37,523 bases of DNA, taken from NCBI RefSeq assembly GCF_031157315.1, contig NZ_JAVIFU010000057.1, positions 1 to 37,523 of the forward strand. Direction: 5' to 3'. The number at the start of each line of letters is the position of its first letter. Positions within the stretch are counted from its first letter, which is position 1. A program made the position numbers and the translations under genes. This document shows positions 17,231 to 25,624 of this stretch, in pieces. This stretch comes from Paenibacillus sp. LHD-38. GTDB lineage: Bacteria; Bacillota; Bacilli; Paenibacillales; Paenibacillaceae. A model generated the notes under the pieces. The model was given only the letters and a program-made list of their open reading frames with translations. It searched no databases and had not been told where the DNA came from.

Positions 17231-18821
17231 ACTGGATGGCCTCCTCTATTTTCTCCAGCTCTTTCGATAGAGACTTGACTTCGGGAAAACGTCTTCCCCC
17301 TCTCACAAGGATATCCTTCGAATCCTCAAGAAAAAGTAGCGCAAGTCTGGAAAATAGATTTTCATCCCCATTCAGCTGCAAGAGGACATCCTTTGCTTTT
17401 TCCGGCTCATTTTCATATTGATAACAGGCGTAGAGGTGAAGTCTGGCCTCGACATAATAAGGACTGGAGACCGGAATTTGGCTCAACTCCCGGATCGCAT
17501 CATTATAAGCACCGCGTTTACGGTAACAGCCTCCGAGCAAGTAACGAAATTGGTAATTGGGATCATGGTTTACCATCGCGGCAATAAACTTTTCGGCGGA
17601 CTCATACTCTCTGAGGCTTAATAAAATATCAGCAATAACAGGGTATTTCTCCATATTCGGCTGCGGCATTATCTTTTCCAGATAATCCCCTATCCATGGG
17701 GGGGACTGTACATTATGCTGGATGGTCGCTATTTCGTAAAGGGGCACAGAACGCGTGGGGAATAACTTGTATGAATTTTCATAGGCTGTAACAGCTTCCT
17801 CATTTCTTCCCAGTGTTCGATAGGCAAGACCAAGCGCGTAATAGGATTTATATCCGCCAATCCCTTTACTCACCACATAATTCAGTCCTACCGGATCACC
17901 CATGGCAATGCATGTGGAAAAGTCGGAAACCGCAGCAAGCTGATCTCCTTGCTGATGATGAATGACCCCTCGTAAATACACGAGGTCAGTATAATCGGGG
18001 TAAAACCGGATTCCTTCCTGTGCGACAGACATCGCTTGATCCCAGAGCCCCAGTTCCATTAACACTGTCGTATGAGCCTGAATACACCGTGATGCCCATG
18101 GCAGCTTAGGATCAAACCTTTTCATCGCTTCGGCAAACTGAGCTGCGGACTGTTCCCTTTCATTCTGACGACGGTACTCCACCCCCATATAGAAACGGAG
18201 ATATCCGTTGTCGGGTTCGCATTTGATAGCCTCAAGGGTTATCTCCAGGTTTCTTTTTCCTTTATTCTTCGCGTCGGAAATTTCCTTCAGGTATCCGTAA
18301 TGTTTAATGCGCACATCGGCCGATTTAATGACAGCTTTCGGGTCTCTTCTATAGATGGATGGAATCACCTGTTCGTGAATTAATCCCTCATACACATATT
18401 CGGGCCGGTTTCGGTACAACCGTATGAAGGATGATACTTCTTCCTCGACAACATTCTGATCGTTAAGCAGACTGATGATCGAAAAAATATAGCCCTCCGC
18501 CCTGGGATCAATCATTAATTTTCGCAGCTTCCCTTTATCTTCAGCAATCAGTTCTTCGTCACCGTCCAAACGCAGGATCCATTCTCCCTTAGCTTCCCTG
18601 AGCGCCCTGTTAAGCGGCTTGGAGAAATTTTGTTCCCAGGGCTCATGAAACACAATAGCCCCTGCTTGCTCAGCGATCTGGACGGTGCGATCCGTGGAAC
18701 CTGTATCGACAATGATCATCTCATCCGCCAAATCCTTAACGCTTTCCAAACATCTTGGCAATAAAAGCTCTTCGTTTCTCACAACCATGCATAACGTCAG
18801 CTTTGGTTTTTTCTTAGCCAC
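17217..18821 (-). CDS. GT2-TPR glycosyltransferase
   Basis: 534 residues. The N-terminal GT2 domain (about 8-190) has LCMVVRNEELLLPRCLES, IIVDTGSTD and the DXD motif LDGDEE (85-90, with Gly where paralogues have Ala). The remainder is TPR: paired helices such as GYLRFYMGVEYRRQNE and SYYALGLAYRTLGRNEEAV. Start is GTG 18821 with AGGTGA 6 bases upstream; it overlaps the preceding gene by 8 bases. It closely parallels the 18814 gene and each half of the 1041-residue protein, so the operon carries a duplicated GT2-TPR set. Expected role: transfer of one sugar to a protein or to the growing glycan; donor unknown. Confidence 0.88.
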   Translation of the reverse strand: MAKKKPKLTLCMVVRNEELLLPRCLESVKDLADEMIIVDTGSTDRTVQIAEQAGAIVFHEPWEQNFSKPLNRALREAKGEWILRLDGDEELIAEDKGKLRKLMIDPRAEGYIFSIISLLNDQNVVEEEVSSFIRLYRNRPEYVYEGLIHEQVIPSIYRRDPKAVIKSADVRIKHYGYLKEISDAKNKGKRNLEITLEAIKCEPDNGYLRFYMGVEYRRQNEREQSAAQFAEAMKRFDPKLPWASRCIQAHTTVLMELGLWDQAMSVAQEGIRFYPDYTDLVYLRGVIHHQQGDQLAAVSDFSTCIAMGDPVGLNYVVSKGIGGYKSYYALGLAYRTLGRNEEAVTAYENSYKLFPTRSVPLYEIATIQHNVQSPPWIGDYLEKIMPQPNMEKYPVIADILLSLREYESAEKFIAAMVNHDPNYQFRYLLGGCYRKRGAYNDAIRELSQIPVSSPYYVEARLHLYACYQYENEPEKAKDVLLQLNGDENLFSRLALLFLEDSKDILVRGGRRFPEVKSLSKELEKIEEAIQYVGK

Positions 18822-20409
18822 AGGCTATCACCTCACGTATCTTAAGAAGCAGCTCCGTCAGCTTCTCGTTGTTGTTATTTATTGTTAATCCTTCTTCCAG
18901 TCTTATAGCCGCTTCCTGCATAAAACATTGAGCCAGCTCGCGATACAAAGCCGCGTCGCCATGTTTTCGCAGCAGCTTGATTGCCATTGTTTCATCACCC
19001 AAAAACCAATAAGCAGCGGCGCGCATCACCACAGAGCGGCGGAAATAGACACTCTCTTCCGGTACAGCAGCCATCCGCTGTATAGACTCGTTATATTGGC
19101 CAAGCGCGATCAAATAGCTTCCTGCCAAGATTAAGGCTTCCCCGCGGGCCGGCTCCAGGAGCAAAATTCGTTCCACATAGTAAAGCGCTGCGTCCAACCG
19201 ATTCAACTGCACGAAAATTCGGTTCAAGAATTGCAACCCGTCTATCGTTTCCGGGGATAACCACTTTTCGAAGAGCTGCTGTACGTGCTGCACATTGCCG
19301 CTTTTTAGAAGCAAGGCTCCCAATCTTACATAGGCTTCACTCCGGCTGACACTACACTCAATCGATTTTTTATAATGTTCTATCGCTTTGGCATCGTTAT
19401 TTTTGAATTCAAAAACCCGGCCAAGAACAAAATGCAGCTCACTTTGTTCAATTTCGGAACCTAGTCCGCTCCACCGGTTATACTGATCCACTTCCAGGCA
19501 TTGCATATAGGAACCGATGGCCCGATCCCGTTTGCCAACCTTCTCGAAAATCTTCGCTTGCAAATAATAAAGCTCCGCGCTTCCTTTATATAGGAGAATG
19601 CCTTTCATTGTGGATTCAAGCGCCTCGTTTGTTTGTCCCGCTGCCTCCAAAGCCACGGCAAGCAGTTTATACATTCGCGCCCCCCACATAGCCTTGGAGT
19701 CGCTTGCTTCTATAGAAAACCGCAGATGTTTTATCGCTTCAAGTATGGCCGCGGAATCCGGATTTTCTTGTCCAAGATATGCTTGGGCCACACAAAACCG
19801 AAGGAAGCCGTCATCCGGTCTTTTATTTAATTCAGCTAACGCCATCTCCAGATTTCGCGCCGATTTATTTTTCTTTTTCATTATTTCTCTTGTGTATCCA
19901 ACATGCTTAACACGGATTCCGGTACGAAGAAATTGGGCCTCTGGATTAGCTGTCAGGATCGATGATCCGATTTGTTCATGAAAACTGCCTACAAAATAAT
20001 GTTCGTGGTGATTGCGGAATATTCGAAGCGCAAAGTCTCTCTCCACGCCGTGCTCCAGCTTGCTTTCTATCGTCACCATATATCCGGAAGCTTCCGTTTC
20101 GGCTAGCAGGGGCCGGATCGATCCCCGATCGTCCGGATGAATTTCTTCGTCCGCATCGAGAAACAATATCCACTGGCCCCGCGCCCTTTCCAAGGATACA
20201 TTTCGGGCTCTAGAAAAATCCTGATCCCACCTGTACGGGTATACTCTGGCACCCATTGATTTGGCAATCTCAACGGTATTGTCCGTGGATCCCGTATCGA
20301 TAACAATGATTTCATCCACAACCCCTTCTACACTTCTAAGACAGCTTGGAAGCAAGTCTTCCTCGTCCTTGACAATCATACACAAACTTATTAATACGCT
20401 TCCGTTCAT
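18814..20409 (-). CDS. GT2-TPR glycosyltransferase
   Basis: 531 residues. GT2 domain at about 6-190 with SLCMIVKDEEDLLPSCLRSV, VIDTGSTDNTVE and DXD LFLDADEE (83-90); the last 330 residues are TPR helices (for example ELYYLQAKIFEKVGKRDRA). The catalytic motifs are intact. ATG 20409 overlaps the upstream stop as ATGA, with GGAG 11 bases upstream, so it is translationally coupled to the degenerate paralogue at 20406. No signal peptide or membrane segment. Likely a cytosolic protein glycosyltransferase; acceptor and donor not determinable from sequence. Confidence 0.88.
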   Translation of the reverse strand: MNGSVLISLCMIVKDEEDLLPSCLRSVEGVVDEIIVIDTGSTDNTVEIAKSMGARVYPYRWDQDFSRARNVSLERARGQWILFLDADEEIHPDDRGSIRPLLAETEASGYMVTIESKLEHGVERDFALRIFRNHHEHYFVGSFHEQIGSSILTANPEAQFLRTGIRVKHVGYTREIMKKKNKSARNLEMALAELNKRPDDGFLRFCVAQAYLGQENPDSAAILEAIKHLRFSIEASDSKAMWGARMYKLLAVALEAAGQTNEALESTMKGILLYKGSAELYYLQAKIFEKVGKRDRAIGSYMQCLEVDQYNRWSGLGSEIEQSELHFVLGRVFEFKNNDAKAIEHYKKSIECSVSRSEAYVRLGALLLKSGNVQHVQQLFEKWLSPETIDGLQFLNRIFVQLNRLDAALYYVERILLLEPARGEALILAGSYLIALGQYNESIQRMAAVPEESVYFRRSVVMRAAAYWFLGDETMAIKLLRKHGDAALYRELAQCFMQEAAIRLEEGLTINNNNEKLTELLLKIREVIACG

Positions 20410-22370
20410 CCAGACTGCAGCTCCTTTGCTGCTTGATAATAACGCTTCAGCGATTCATCCTGCGGATAATCACGTATTCCCATGCTTATGATCGTCAATG
20501 TCCAGTCCCATAAGATGTCAACATACTGCATATATCTTTCTGGCGATGTCATCGTTTCGCCTAAATGAAGGCTTAACCATTGCGCGGCTTCAAAATCTCT
20601 CTTTTGCTCCTTTTTGGATTGCAAAAAAAGAAGTCCCATTTTCTCATTCTCCGGATCATGCACAAGTGCCTTGAAAGCAAAGCGGTCTGCATAACTGAAT
20701 TGTCCGTATTCATAGAGCCATTCTGCTGCAGCGGGATACATATAGGAATTATTTTCAAAAAACGGCAATAGAGATTCCATGAGATCATTCCGTTTTAAAT
20801 GAAGAAAACAACGGATAATGTAATTGAATTCCTCTTTGATCTTGATAAAAGCTTGTTCTCCTATCTCCACAGCAACGGCTTGCTCCCCTGATAAGAAAGG
20901 ATGGATCGCCATATAGATGGCTGCGCAAGGTGAGTCTGAGTATGTCGAACGGTTACGAAGGCTCTTTAGACATTCCCTCGCCTTATGCCAATCTGACAAA
21001 ATCCAGTATGTCAGACAGGTTCGCAGCATTGCTGAAACGTAGAAGGGGCTCTGTTCTGAAATTTTCATAAAAGACAAGATAGCATCATTCGGTTTGCCCA
21101 TCATCAGCAAACTGTCAGCGATCACCATCATTGCGGCATCTTTATGTGTAATCGAAGATCGCCATGCGATTTCCGCCGCATCCTTGGCTTCCTTATATAG
21201 ACGTTCCGCAAATAAAATATTTGCGCGCAGAAGCAGCTGCTGCTGTCCATTAGGTGCATAAATCCATTGATCCAGCCGCATAAGCAATTGTTTCTCTCCA
21301 TCCCGATCATGTATAAGACGGGCTGCAGCATAAAGCGGGGCTGTCATATTACGGTCCGCCTCGTAGCTTTTCGCATAGTACGCAATAGCCTGATCCAGTT
21401 GACCCTTTGCTTCACTAATCATTCCGAGGGAATACCAAGCCTTGCAACGTACTGCCGTCGGCTCTGATCTATAATGATCCGATAAGGACCCCGCTTGAAG
21501 GTAATGATGCAGCAACTCCTCTGCGGCATCCCATTCATCAAGAAGAAATAATAGCTGGCCTTTTATCAAATGCAGTCCGGCATCGTGAGGATCACTCTTC
21601 AAGCAATCGTTGATGCAATCCAACGCTTCTTTGTACCGTCCGTTTTCTTCCAATGCTTGTGCAATCCATTGATAAAGCAATAATCCATATCTGAGCGGCA
21701 AGCCTTCATCCATTCTGATCTCTTCCCAAAGACGCTGTGCTTCCGTAAGTAAACCGCAATTCGCCAGCTTTACGGACAAGTGCAATCTTTCCATGGAGTC
21801 TGCCAACCATAAATTCGCATCGTACAACTGATCGCCCTGATCGATAGCAGTGTCTGTTGATTGATATTTCTGCTCTCCGGCCTGAAAGAGCGGGAATGAT
21901 ACAAGTTTGGCTTTACTCTCAAGCTCAAGAGGCAAGCAGCAGACGCTATGGCCCTGATAGCGGTATTCAGGCCGTTTTCTAAATAATCTGGTTTCAAAAG
22001 GAACGGTATATTTTGTTTCCGAACGATCGGTTATCGGAAAGTAAAAGCCTTCTTCCTCAAAGCAATTGGCCAACATCTGCAGTCTGTAGACTTCTTGTTC
22101 CAAGAGCATTTCTGTTGCATACAGCGATAAAATCCAAAATCCTTGCGCCTGATCCATTCCTTTATTTAAGGCTTCTGATTTGCGTAAGCCAACGCAGTCG
22201 ACCCATGCAACTCCCCATAGCTCAACCTCTTCTTGTGAATATTGGGATGGAATCAAAGAAACGATTATGATTTCATCGGCAATCGCTTCGCATTGCCGAA
22301 TAAATAATGGACAAGCTTCCATATCTTTTTGATCCTCTACCATTACGATTGCAGAAAGCTGAAAGGCCAT
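20406..22370 (-). CDS. TPR protein with degenerate GT2 domain
   Basis: 654 residues, first gene of the long glycosyltransferase operon. The N-terminus keeps the overall GT2 layout of its neighbours (LSAIVMVEDQKD, DEIIIVS, RYQGHSV) but the key residues are gone: IIVSLIPS replaces IIVDTGS and LSLYATEM replaces LxLDADEE, so neither the diphosphate/metal-binding Asp residues nor the DXD motif remain. It is therefore probably not a glycosyltransferase itself. From about 200 to the end it is TPR (many paired helices, e.g. LHLIKGQLLFLLDEWDAAEE). I prefer ATG 22370, with GGAGG 11 bases upstream, over TTG 22388. A scaffold or acceptor-presenting partner for the active GT2-TPR paralogues is a reasonable inference. 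Confidence 0.85.
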   Translation of the reverse strand: MAFQLSAIVMVEDQKDMEACPLFIRQCEAIADEIIIVSLIPSQYSQEEVELWGVAWVDCVGLRKSEALNKGMDQAQGFWILSLYATEMLLEQEVYRLQMLANCFEEEGFYFPITDRSETKYTVPFETRLFRKRPEYRYQGHSVCCLPLELESKAKLVSFPLFQAGEQKYQSTDTAIDQGDQLYDANLWLADSMERLHLSVKLANCGLLTEAQRLWEEIRMDEGLPLRYGLLLYQWIAQALEENGRYKEALDCINDCLKSDPHDAGLHLIKGQLLFLLDEWDAAEELLHHYLQAGSLSDHYRSEPTAVRCKAWYSLGMISEAKGQLDQAIAYYAKSYEADRNMTAPLYAAARLIHDRDGEKQLLMRLDQWIYAPNGQQQLLLRANILFAERLYKEAKDAAEIAWRSSITHKDAAMMVIADSLLMMGKPNDAILSFMKISEQSPFYVSAMLRTCLTYWILSDWHKARECLKSLRNRSTYSDSPCAAIYMAIHPFLSGEQAVAVEIGEQAFIKIKEEFNYIIRCFLHLKRNDLMESLLPFFENNSYMYPAAAEWLYEYGQFSYADRFAFKALVHDPENEKMGLLFLQSKKEQKRDFEAAQWLSLHLGETMTSPERYMQYVDILWDWTLTIISMGIRDYPQDESLKRYYQAAKELQSG

Positions 22371-22504
22371 CGTCTTGTTTGCCTCCAATCATTCCTAACC
22401 TATGTATATGTATATGTGAATAGAAAGCTCTTGCTACTTGGAAGCATTTACTGTTCTATAAATAGGTTATTGATTGTTTTCATTAACTTAATCATAAAAC
22501 CCCA

Positions 22505-22533
22505 GTCAGATTGGATCAGCAAAGCATAAACAA
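22505..22533 (+). promoter_or_regulatory. Candidate sigma-E-like promoter of the repeat-protein gene
   Basis: GTCAGATT (22505-22512), which differs by one base from the GTCATATT form of the sigma-E -35 element, then 12 bases, then CATAAACAA (22525-22533), similar to the CATACAAT -10 element. The spacing is slightly short. It ends 33 bases before the ATG, in the 196-base divergent gap 22371-22566; nothing else is recognised there except CATAGGTTA at 22396-22404 on the minus strand. Confidence 0.3.
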
Positions 22534-22566
22534 ATACTGAATACGTGAAAGAGAGGAGGAATAAAA

Positions 22567-23301
22567 ATGAGAGTATTTACTGAGACTTCTGCTGATTTTA
22601 TCGCTACGGTCACAAACCTTACACCCGCCTGTTTACAAATCAATTCCGTTACCACAAACCTGACGGCTTCTTGTTTACTGGTTGAAGTCAGTCAGCCTGT
22701 TGCTGCAAGCTTGCTTTCCCAAGTCAGCCAAGCTACTGCCGCCAGCCTGCTTTCCCAAGTCAGCCAGCCTGTCGCTGCCAGCTTGCTTTCCCAAGTCAGC
22801 CAAGCTACCGCCGCCAGCCTGCTTTCCCAAGTCAGCCAGCCTGTCGCTGCCAGCTTGCTTTCCCAAGTTAGCCAAGCTACCGCCGCCAGCTTGCTTGCCC
22901 AAGTCAGCCAGCCTGTCGCTGCCAGCTTGCTTTCCCAAGTGAGCAACGCTACCGCCGCTTGTCTTGTTATACTTCTTGGCGATCTGGGTATTGCTGACAC
23001 GACTACATCCAATACAACAGCTAGCGCAACGCTTACTCCTTCCAGTACACGCAGCGTCATCACCTTGGCACAGTACAGTATCAGTGTTTCCAACTCTTGC
23101 GAGACCGGTCTTGTAACGCAACTGCAACTCAGTCCGGATAATGTCAACTGGACCAACGATTCAGGCACCAGACTTATCGCCGCAAGTACTACCGGTATTT
23201 TCAATCCCAGCCATTTCTCTAAATACGCCCGAATTCAATATGCTGCGCAAACGGCGGGATGTACAGTTACCTTCAACGAATTGTTTCAAGGACAAGTATA
23301 G
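22567..23301 (+). CDS. 12-residue-repeat Ser/Thr/Ala-rich protein with DUF6385-like C-terminal domain
   Basis: 244 residues. Residues 1-41 contain two degenerate units ending in Cys (TPACL, TASCL). Residues 42-125 are seven 12-residue repeats alternating between SQPVAASLLSQV and SQATAASLLSQV forms, then one diverged unit (SNATAACLVILL). After a Thr/Ser-rich linker (TTTSNTTASATLTPSSTRS) comes a beta-rich domain of about 85 residues with LSPDNVNWTNDSGT and FSKYARIQY, matching in order the C-terminal domain of the 8299 protein. Start ATG with GAGGAGGA 5-6 bases upstream. No signal peptide. Transcribed divergently from the glycosyltransferase operon. The repeats give regularly spaced Ser and Thr, so it is the best candidate acceptor for the surrounding glycosyltransferases, probably a surface structural protein; function otherwise unknown. 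Confidence 0.85.
   Translation: MRVFTETSADFIATVTNLTPACLQINSVTTNLTASCLLVEVSQPVAASLLSQVSQATAASLLSQVSQPVAASLLSQVSQATAASLLSQVSQPVAASLLSQVSQATAASLLAQVSQPVAASLLSQVSNATAACLVILLGDLGIADTTTSNTTASATLTPSSTRSVITLAQYSISVSNSCETGLVTQLQLSPDNVNWTNDSGTRLIAASTTGIFNPSHFSKYARIQYAAQTAGCTVTFNELFQGQV
22690..22977 (+). repeat. Coding tandem repeat, 36-bp units in 72-bp pairs
   Basis: Seven full 36-bp units and one diverged unit, encoding the 12-residue repeats. Units alternate in type (P-V and A-T forms), so the true period is about 72 bp, and the pairs are nearly identical at the DNA level, which points to recent duplication or homogenisation. Copy number could vary by slippage. Confidence 0.9.
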
Positions 23302-23332
23302 TAACAGATCCCGCTTAATAGGATCAAACATG

Positions 23333-23375
23333 ATTGCGGTAACCGGTGCATTTGGATCGGTACCGCAATTTTTTT
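23333..23375 (+). terminator. Rho-independent terminator of the repeat-protein gene
   Basis: ATTGCGGTA(A)CC pairs with GGTACCGCAAT, with a single bulged base, and is followed by T7. It begins 32 bases after the stop at 23301. Confidence 0.8.
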
Positions 23376-23383
23376 GTCCACAC

Positions 23384-23429
23384 AAAAAAACGAAGCTGTA
23401 TGGACCTCTCCGGTATCCGTACAGCTTCG
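23384..23429 (-). terminator. Rho-independent terminator of the gmd-to-GT10 operon
   Basis: On the minus strand CGAAGCTGTA pairs perfectly with TACAGCTTCG across a 19-base loop and is followed by TTTTTTT. It starts 7 bases after the GT10 stop at 23436 and is convergent with the terminator at 23333. Confidence 0.8.
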
Positions 23430-23435
23430 CTCAAA

Positions 23436-24440
23436 CTATATTGGCTTCGTTTGGTCAAGTGTTATAATCCGATCAATAACCGCTTGGCCGAATGCTTCCT
23501 TGGAAAATCGATCGGTGTACAGGCTGCTTTTTAGATACCGATCAATATGCTCTATATAAGCTTGATATTGCTCCTCCGTTATTTGCTTCAAAAAAACGTA
23601 TAGCTTCTCATAGTCGTTAAACTTACGGAAGTCGATAAACGCCCCTTCCGGCACGTAGTCTGTAATGTTAAAGGCGCCGAGATATACGGGCACACACCCA
23701 GCCCGGAAGCAATCGAAAATTTTCTCAGTTATATATCCGTTCACTTGGATCATATTTTCATAGCAGATAGCATACTTATACTTGCTCAAGACGTCCCCTT
23801 TTTCCCTAATCGTTCCTCGGTACGAGGGGAAATCAGACGAATCCCAAGCAACGCCGTACAAATCGAAATCTTCGGGGTGATGCGTCTCAAAAAAACGGAT
23901 CGCCCTGCGCCGTTCCGAATAAAGCTCCAGCGGATGAGTGGACGAGCGATTTCCGTTAATCATCGTGCAAAACTTTTTATTGGAAAAAGCAGGACCATGG
24001 TAGCGCCTGTCAGGCTGGGCATAGTGAATTTTGATATATTTGTTATGATCCACAATATCGTCATACCAGGTAAAGATCGTTTGAAAGTATTGATGGTATT
24101 CGGCATTCCAATTCTGTTCATTAACCACAGGCGGCTCCCACAAAAATAACAGCATTTTTCTTTTAAAGCTTTCCTTTTTCATGTATTGCAAAAAATAAAA
24201 TTGCCCTAGCGATGATATGAAAGACGGCATATCAAAGAAAAGCAAATAATTGCATGTCATAACATCGCCTTGATCAATCGTATGAAGAGAAAAGCCCCGG
24301 CTGGCAAGCGCCTCCCTTAAATGAGAGAGATGAAGCAGGCAATCGTCGCGATTATATCCCGAATCCAAGTGGAATACGACATTCTCCCGGTTCATCTCGT
24401 CATATACGTTATGCAGCAAGATCGTTTTCATATTGCTCAT
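23436..24440 (-). CDS. GT10 (fucosyltransferase-type) glycosyltransferase
   Basis: 334 residues. The C-terminal third carries the GT10 alpha-1,3/1,4-fucosyltransferase signature: YKYAICYENM, GYITEKIFDCFRAGCVPVYL, then GAFNITDYVP and FIDFRKF, which bind the GDP-sugar. The N-terminal half has LLFLWEPPVV and the GVAWD segment. The enzyme would transfer L-fucose from GDP-fucose, or possibly a close analogue such as colitose given the ColD-like neighbour. I chose ATG 24440 because it overlaps the previous stop as ATGA and has AAGGTGG 6 bases upstream; a longer frame from 24479 would overlap by 43 bases without need. Last gene of the GDP-sugar operon, followed directly by a terminator. No membrane anchor. 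Confidence 0.9.
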   Translation of the reverse strand: MSNMKTILLHNVYDEMNRENVVFHLDSGYNRDDCLLHLSHLREALASRGFSLHTIDQGDVMTCNYLLFFDMPSFISSLGQFYFLQYMKKESFKRKMLLFLWEPPVVNEQNWNAEYHQYFQTIFTWYDDIVDHNKYIKIHYAQPDRRYHGPAFSNKKFCTMINGNRSSTHPLELYSERRRAIRFFETHHPEDFDLYGVAWDSSDFPSYRGTIREKGDVLSKYKYAICYENMIQVNGYITEKIFDCFRAGCVPVYLGAFNITDYVPEGAFIDFRKFNDYEKLYVFLKQITEEQYQAYIEHIDRYLKSSLYTDRFSKEAFGQAVIDRIITLDQTKPI

Positions 24441-25624
24441 ACTCTTCCACCTTGCTCCAACTGATCGAATATCCGACATAATCCGGAAATTTTTTCCTGA
24501 ATATCATAATGATGATTCCCTACAAAAAAGCCATGCTCATGAATATAATCCGCATTTTCCAGCTTTCCATGGATTTCGCAATTAAACCGCTCGACCACCG
24601 CATTGCGTGTAAAATTTCCCGCAACAATGGGCCGGCATTCGATTCCGTTTTGTTGTAATAGAGCAACCGCCTCTTTTCGGTTGAAAGGCGCTTCACTCTT
24701 AAGCAGCAAGGAAAAGCCGAACCAACTGCTCTTCCCAACCTCCTTCTGTATAGTAAACCAAGGATGATCCTTGAACCTTTGCTGAAAAAAATCCGCATTT
24801 TCCCTGCGGACCCGGAGAAATTCCGGCAGCTTCTTCAACTGCTCCAGGCCGACAGCGCTGTTCATCTCCATCGGACGGACATTGTACCCCGGAAGGATGA
24901 ATCGATACGACTCTTCGAACGGGTCGTCACTCTTCGTCGAACAAACATGGTTCTCCCTTGGGAGGTTCCGCGTCCAGCCATGCGCCCTCAGGCTAAGCAG
25001 GATATGGTAAAGCTCCTCATCATCGGTAGCAATCATTCCCCCTTCCATCGTAGACATATGATGGCTGAAAAAAAAACTGAATGTCCCCATTACACCGAAC
25101 GTGCCGCTCTGCTTCCCATCGTATTCGGCTCCCAGCGATTCGCAATTATCTTCCACCAGCACAATATTACGGTTACCGACAATCTGCTTGATTCTGTGAA
25201 AGTCATTCGGATTACCTAATAAATTCACGATCATAATCATGCGGGTATGTCCGGTGACAGCTTCCTTCAGCGCATCGAGATCATAGTTTAGCGTATACCG
25301 GTCAATATCCACGAATTTTAGCTTTAATCCGTATTGGTATAACGGATAATAAGTGGTGGCCCACGATACGGCAGGCACGATTACTTCGTCCCCCGCTTCC
25401 AGAGCCCCGTCTTTTTTATAAAATAACGCAGCAACAGCAAGAAGATTGGCCGATGATCCGGAATTGACCATGATACTGTATTTGTGTCCGATGTAACGGG
25501 AAAACTCCCGTTCAAATTGTGCTGTATACTTCCCCATCGTGTACATACCGCTATCTAGAACTTTTTCGACCGCTCTACGTTCAGACTCATCCCAACTGCT
25601 GCTGGCTAAAGGATAACGAATCAC
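24437..25624 (-). CDS. colD: GDP-4-keto-6-deoxymannose 3-dehydratase (ColD-like)
   Basis: 395-residue DegT-fold PLP enzyme in which the cofactor lysine is replaced by histidine: FFFSHHMSTMEGG, His188, the same residue and number known for E. coli ColD. No RfbH-type cysteine cluster, as expected for ColD. Other family features: VNSGSSANLLAVAAL, VEDNCESLGAEYDG, RAHGWTRNLP and PGYNVRPMEMNSAVGLEQL. The reaction is PLP- and glutamate-dependent removal of the C3 hydroxyl of GDP-4-keto-6-deoxymannose on the route to GDP-L-colitose. The start is GTG 25624, overlapping the previous stop as GTGA, with GGAGGA 6 bases upstream. Neighbours Gmd (substrate supplier) and an Fcl/ColC-type enzyme support the call. 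A related dehydratase of similar substrate range cannot be excluded. Confidence 0.87.
   Translation of the reverse strand: MIRYPLASSSWDESERRAVEKVLDSGMYTMGKYTAQFEREFSRYIGHKYSIMVNSGSSANLLAVAALFYKKDGALEAGDEVIVPAVSWATTYYPLYQYGLKLKFVDIDRYTLNYDLDALKEAVTGHTRMIMIVNLLGNPNDFHRIKQIVGNRNIVLVEDNCESLGAEYDGKQSGTFGVMGTFSFFFSHHMSTMEGGMIATDDEELYHILLSLRAHGWTRNLPRENHVCSTKSDDPFEESYRFILPGYNVRPMEMNSAVGLEQLKKLPEFLRVRRENADFFQQRFKDHPWFTIQKEVGKSSWFGFSLLLKSEAPFNRKEAVALLQQNGIECRPIVAGNFTRNAVVERFNCEIHGKLENADYIHEHGFFVGNHHYDIQEKISGLCRIFDQLEQGGRV

Noticed and set aside
22690..22977. Regular 36/72-bp repeats could suggest a CRISPR array
   Set aside because: Units are contiguous with no unique spacers, stay in one reading frame and encode the 12-residue protein repeat.
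22675..23204. Long open frames on the minus strand across the repeat region
   Set aside because: They arise because the repeat unit lacks stops in several frames; no ribosome binding site, and the plus-strand frame has a good one plus a recognisable C-terminal domain.
24437..25624. Calling this gene a sugar aminotransferase
   Set aside because: The PLP-binding lysine is replaced by His188, which marks a dehydratase rather than an aminotransferase.
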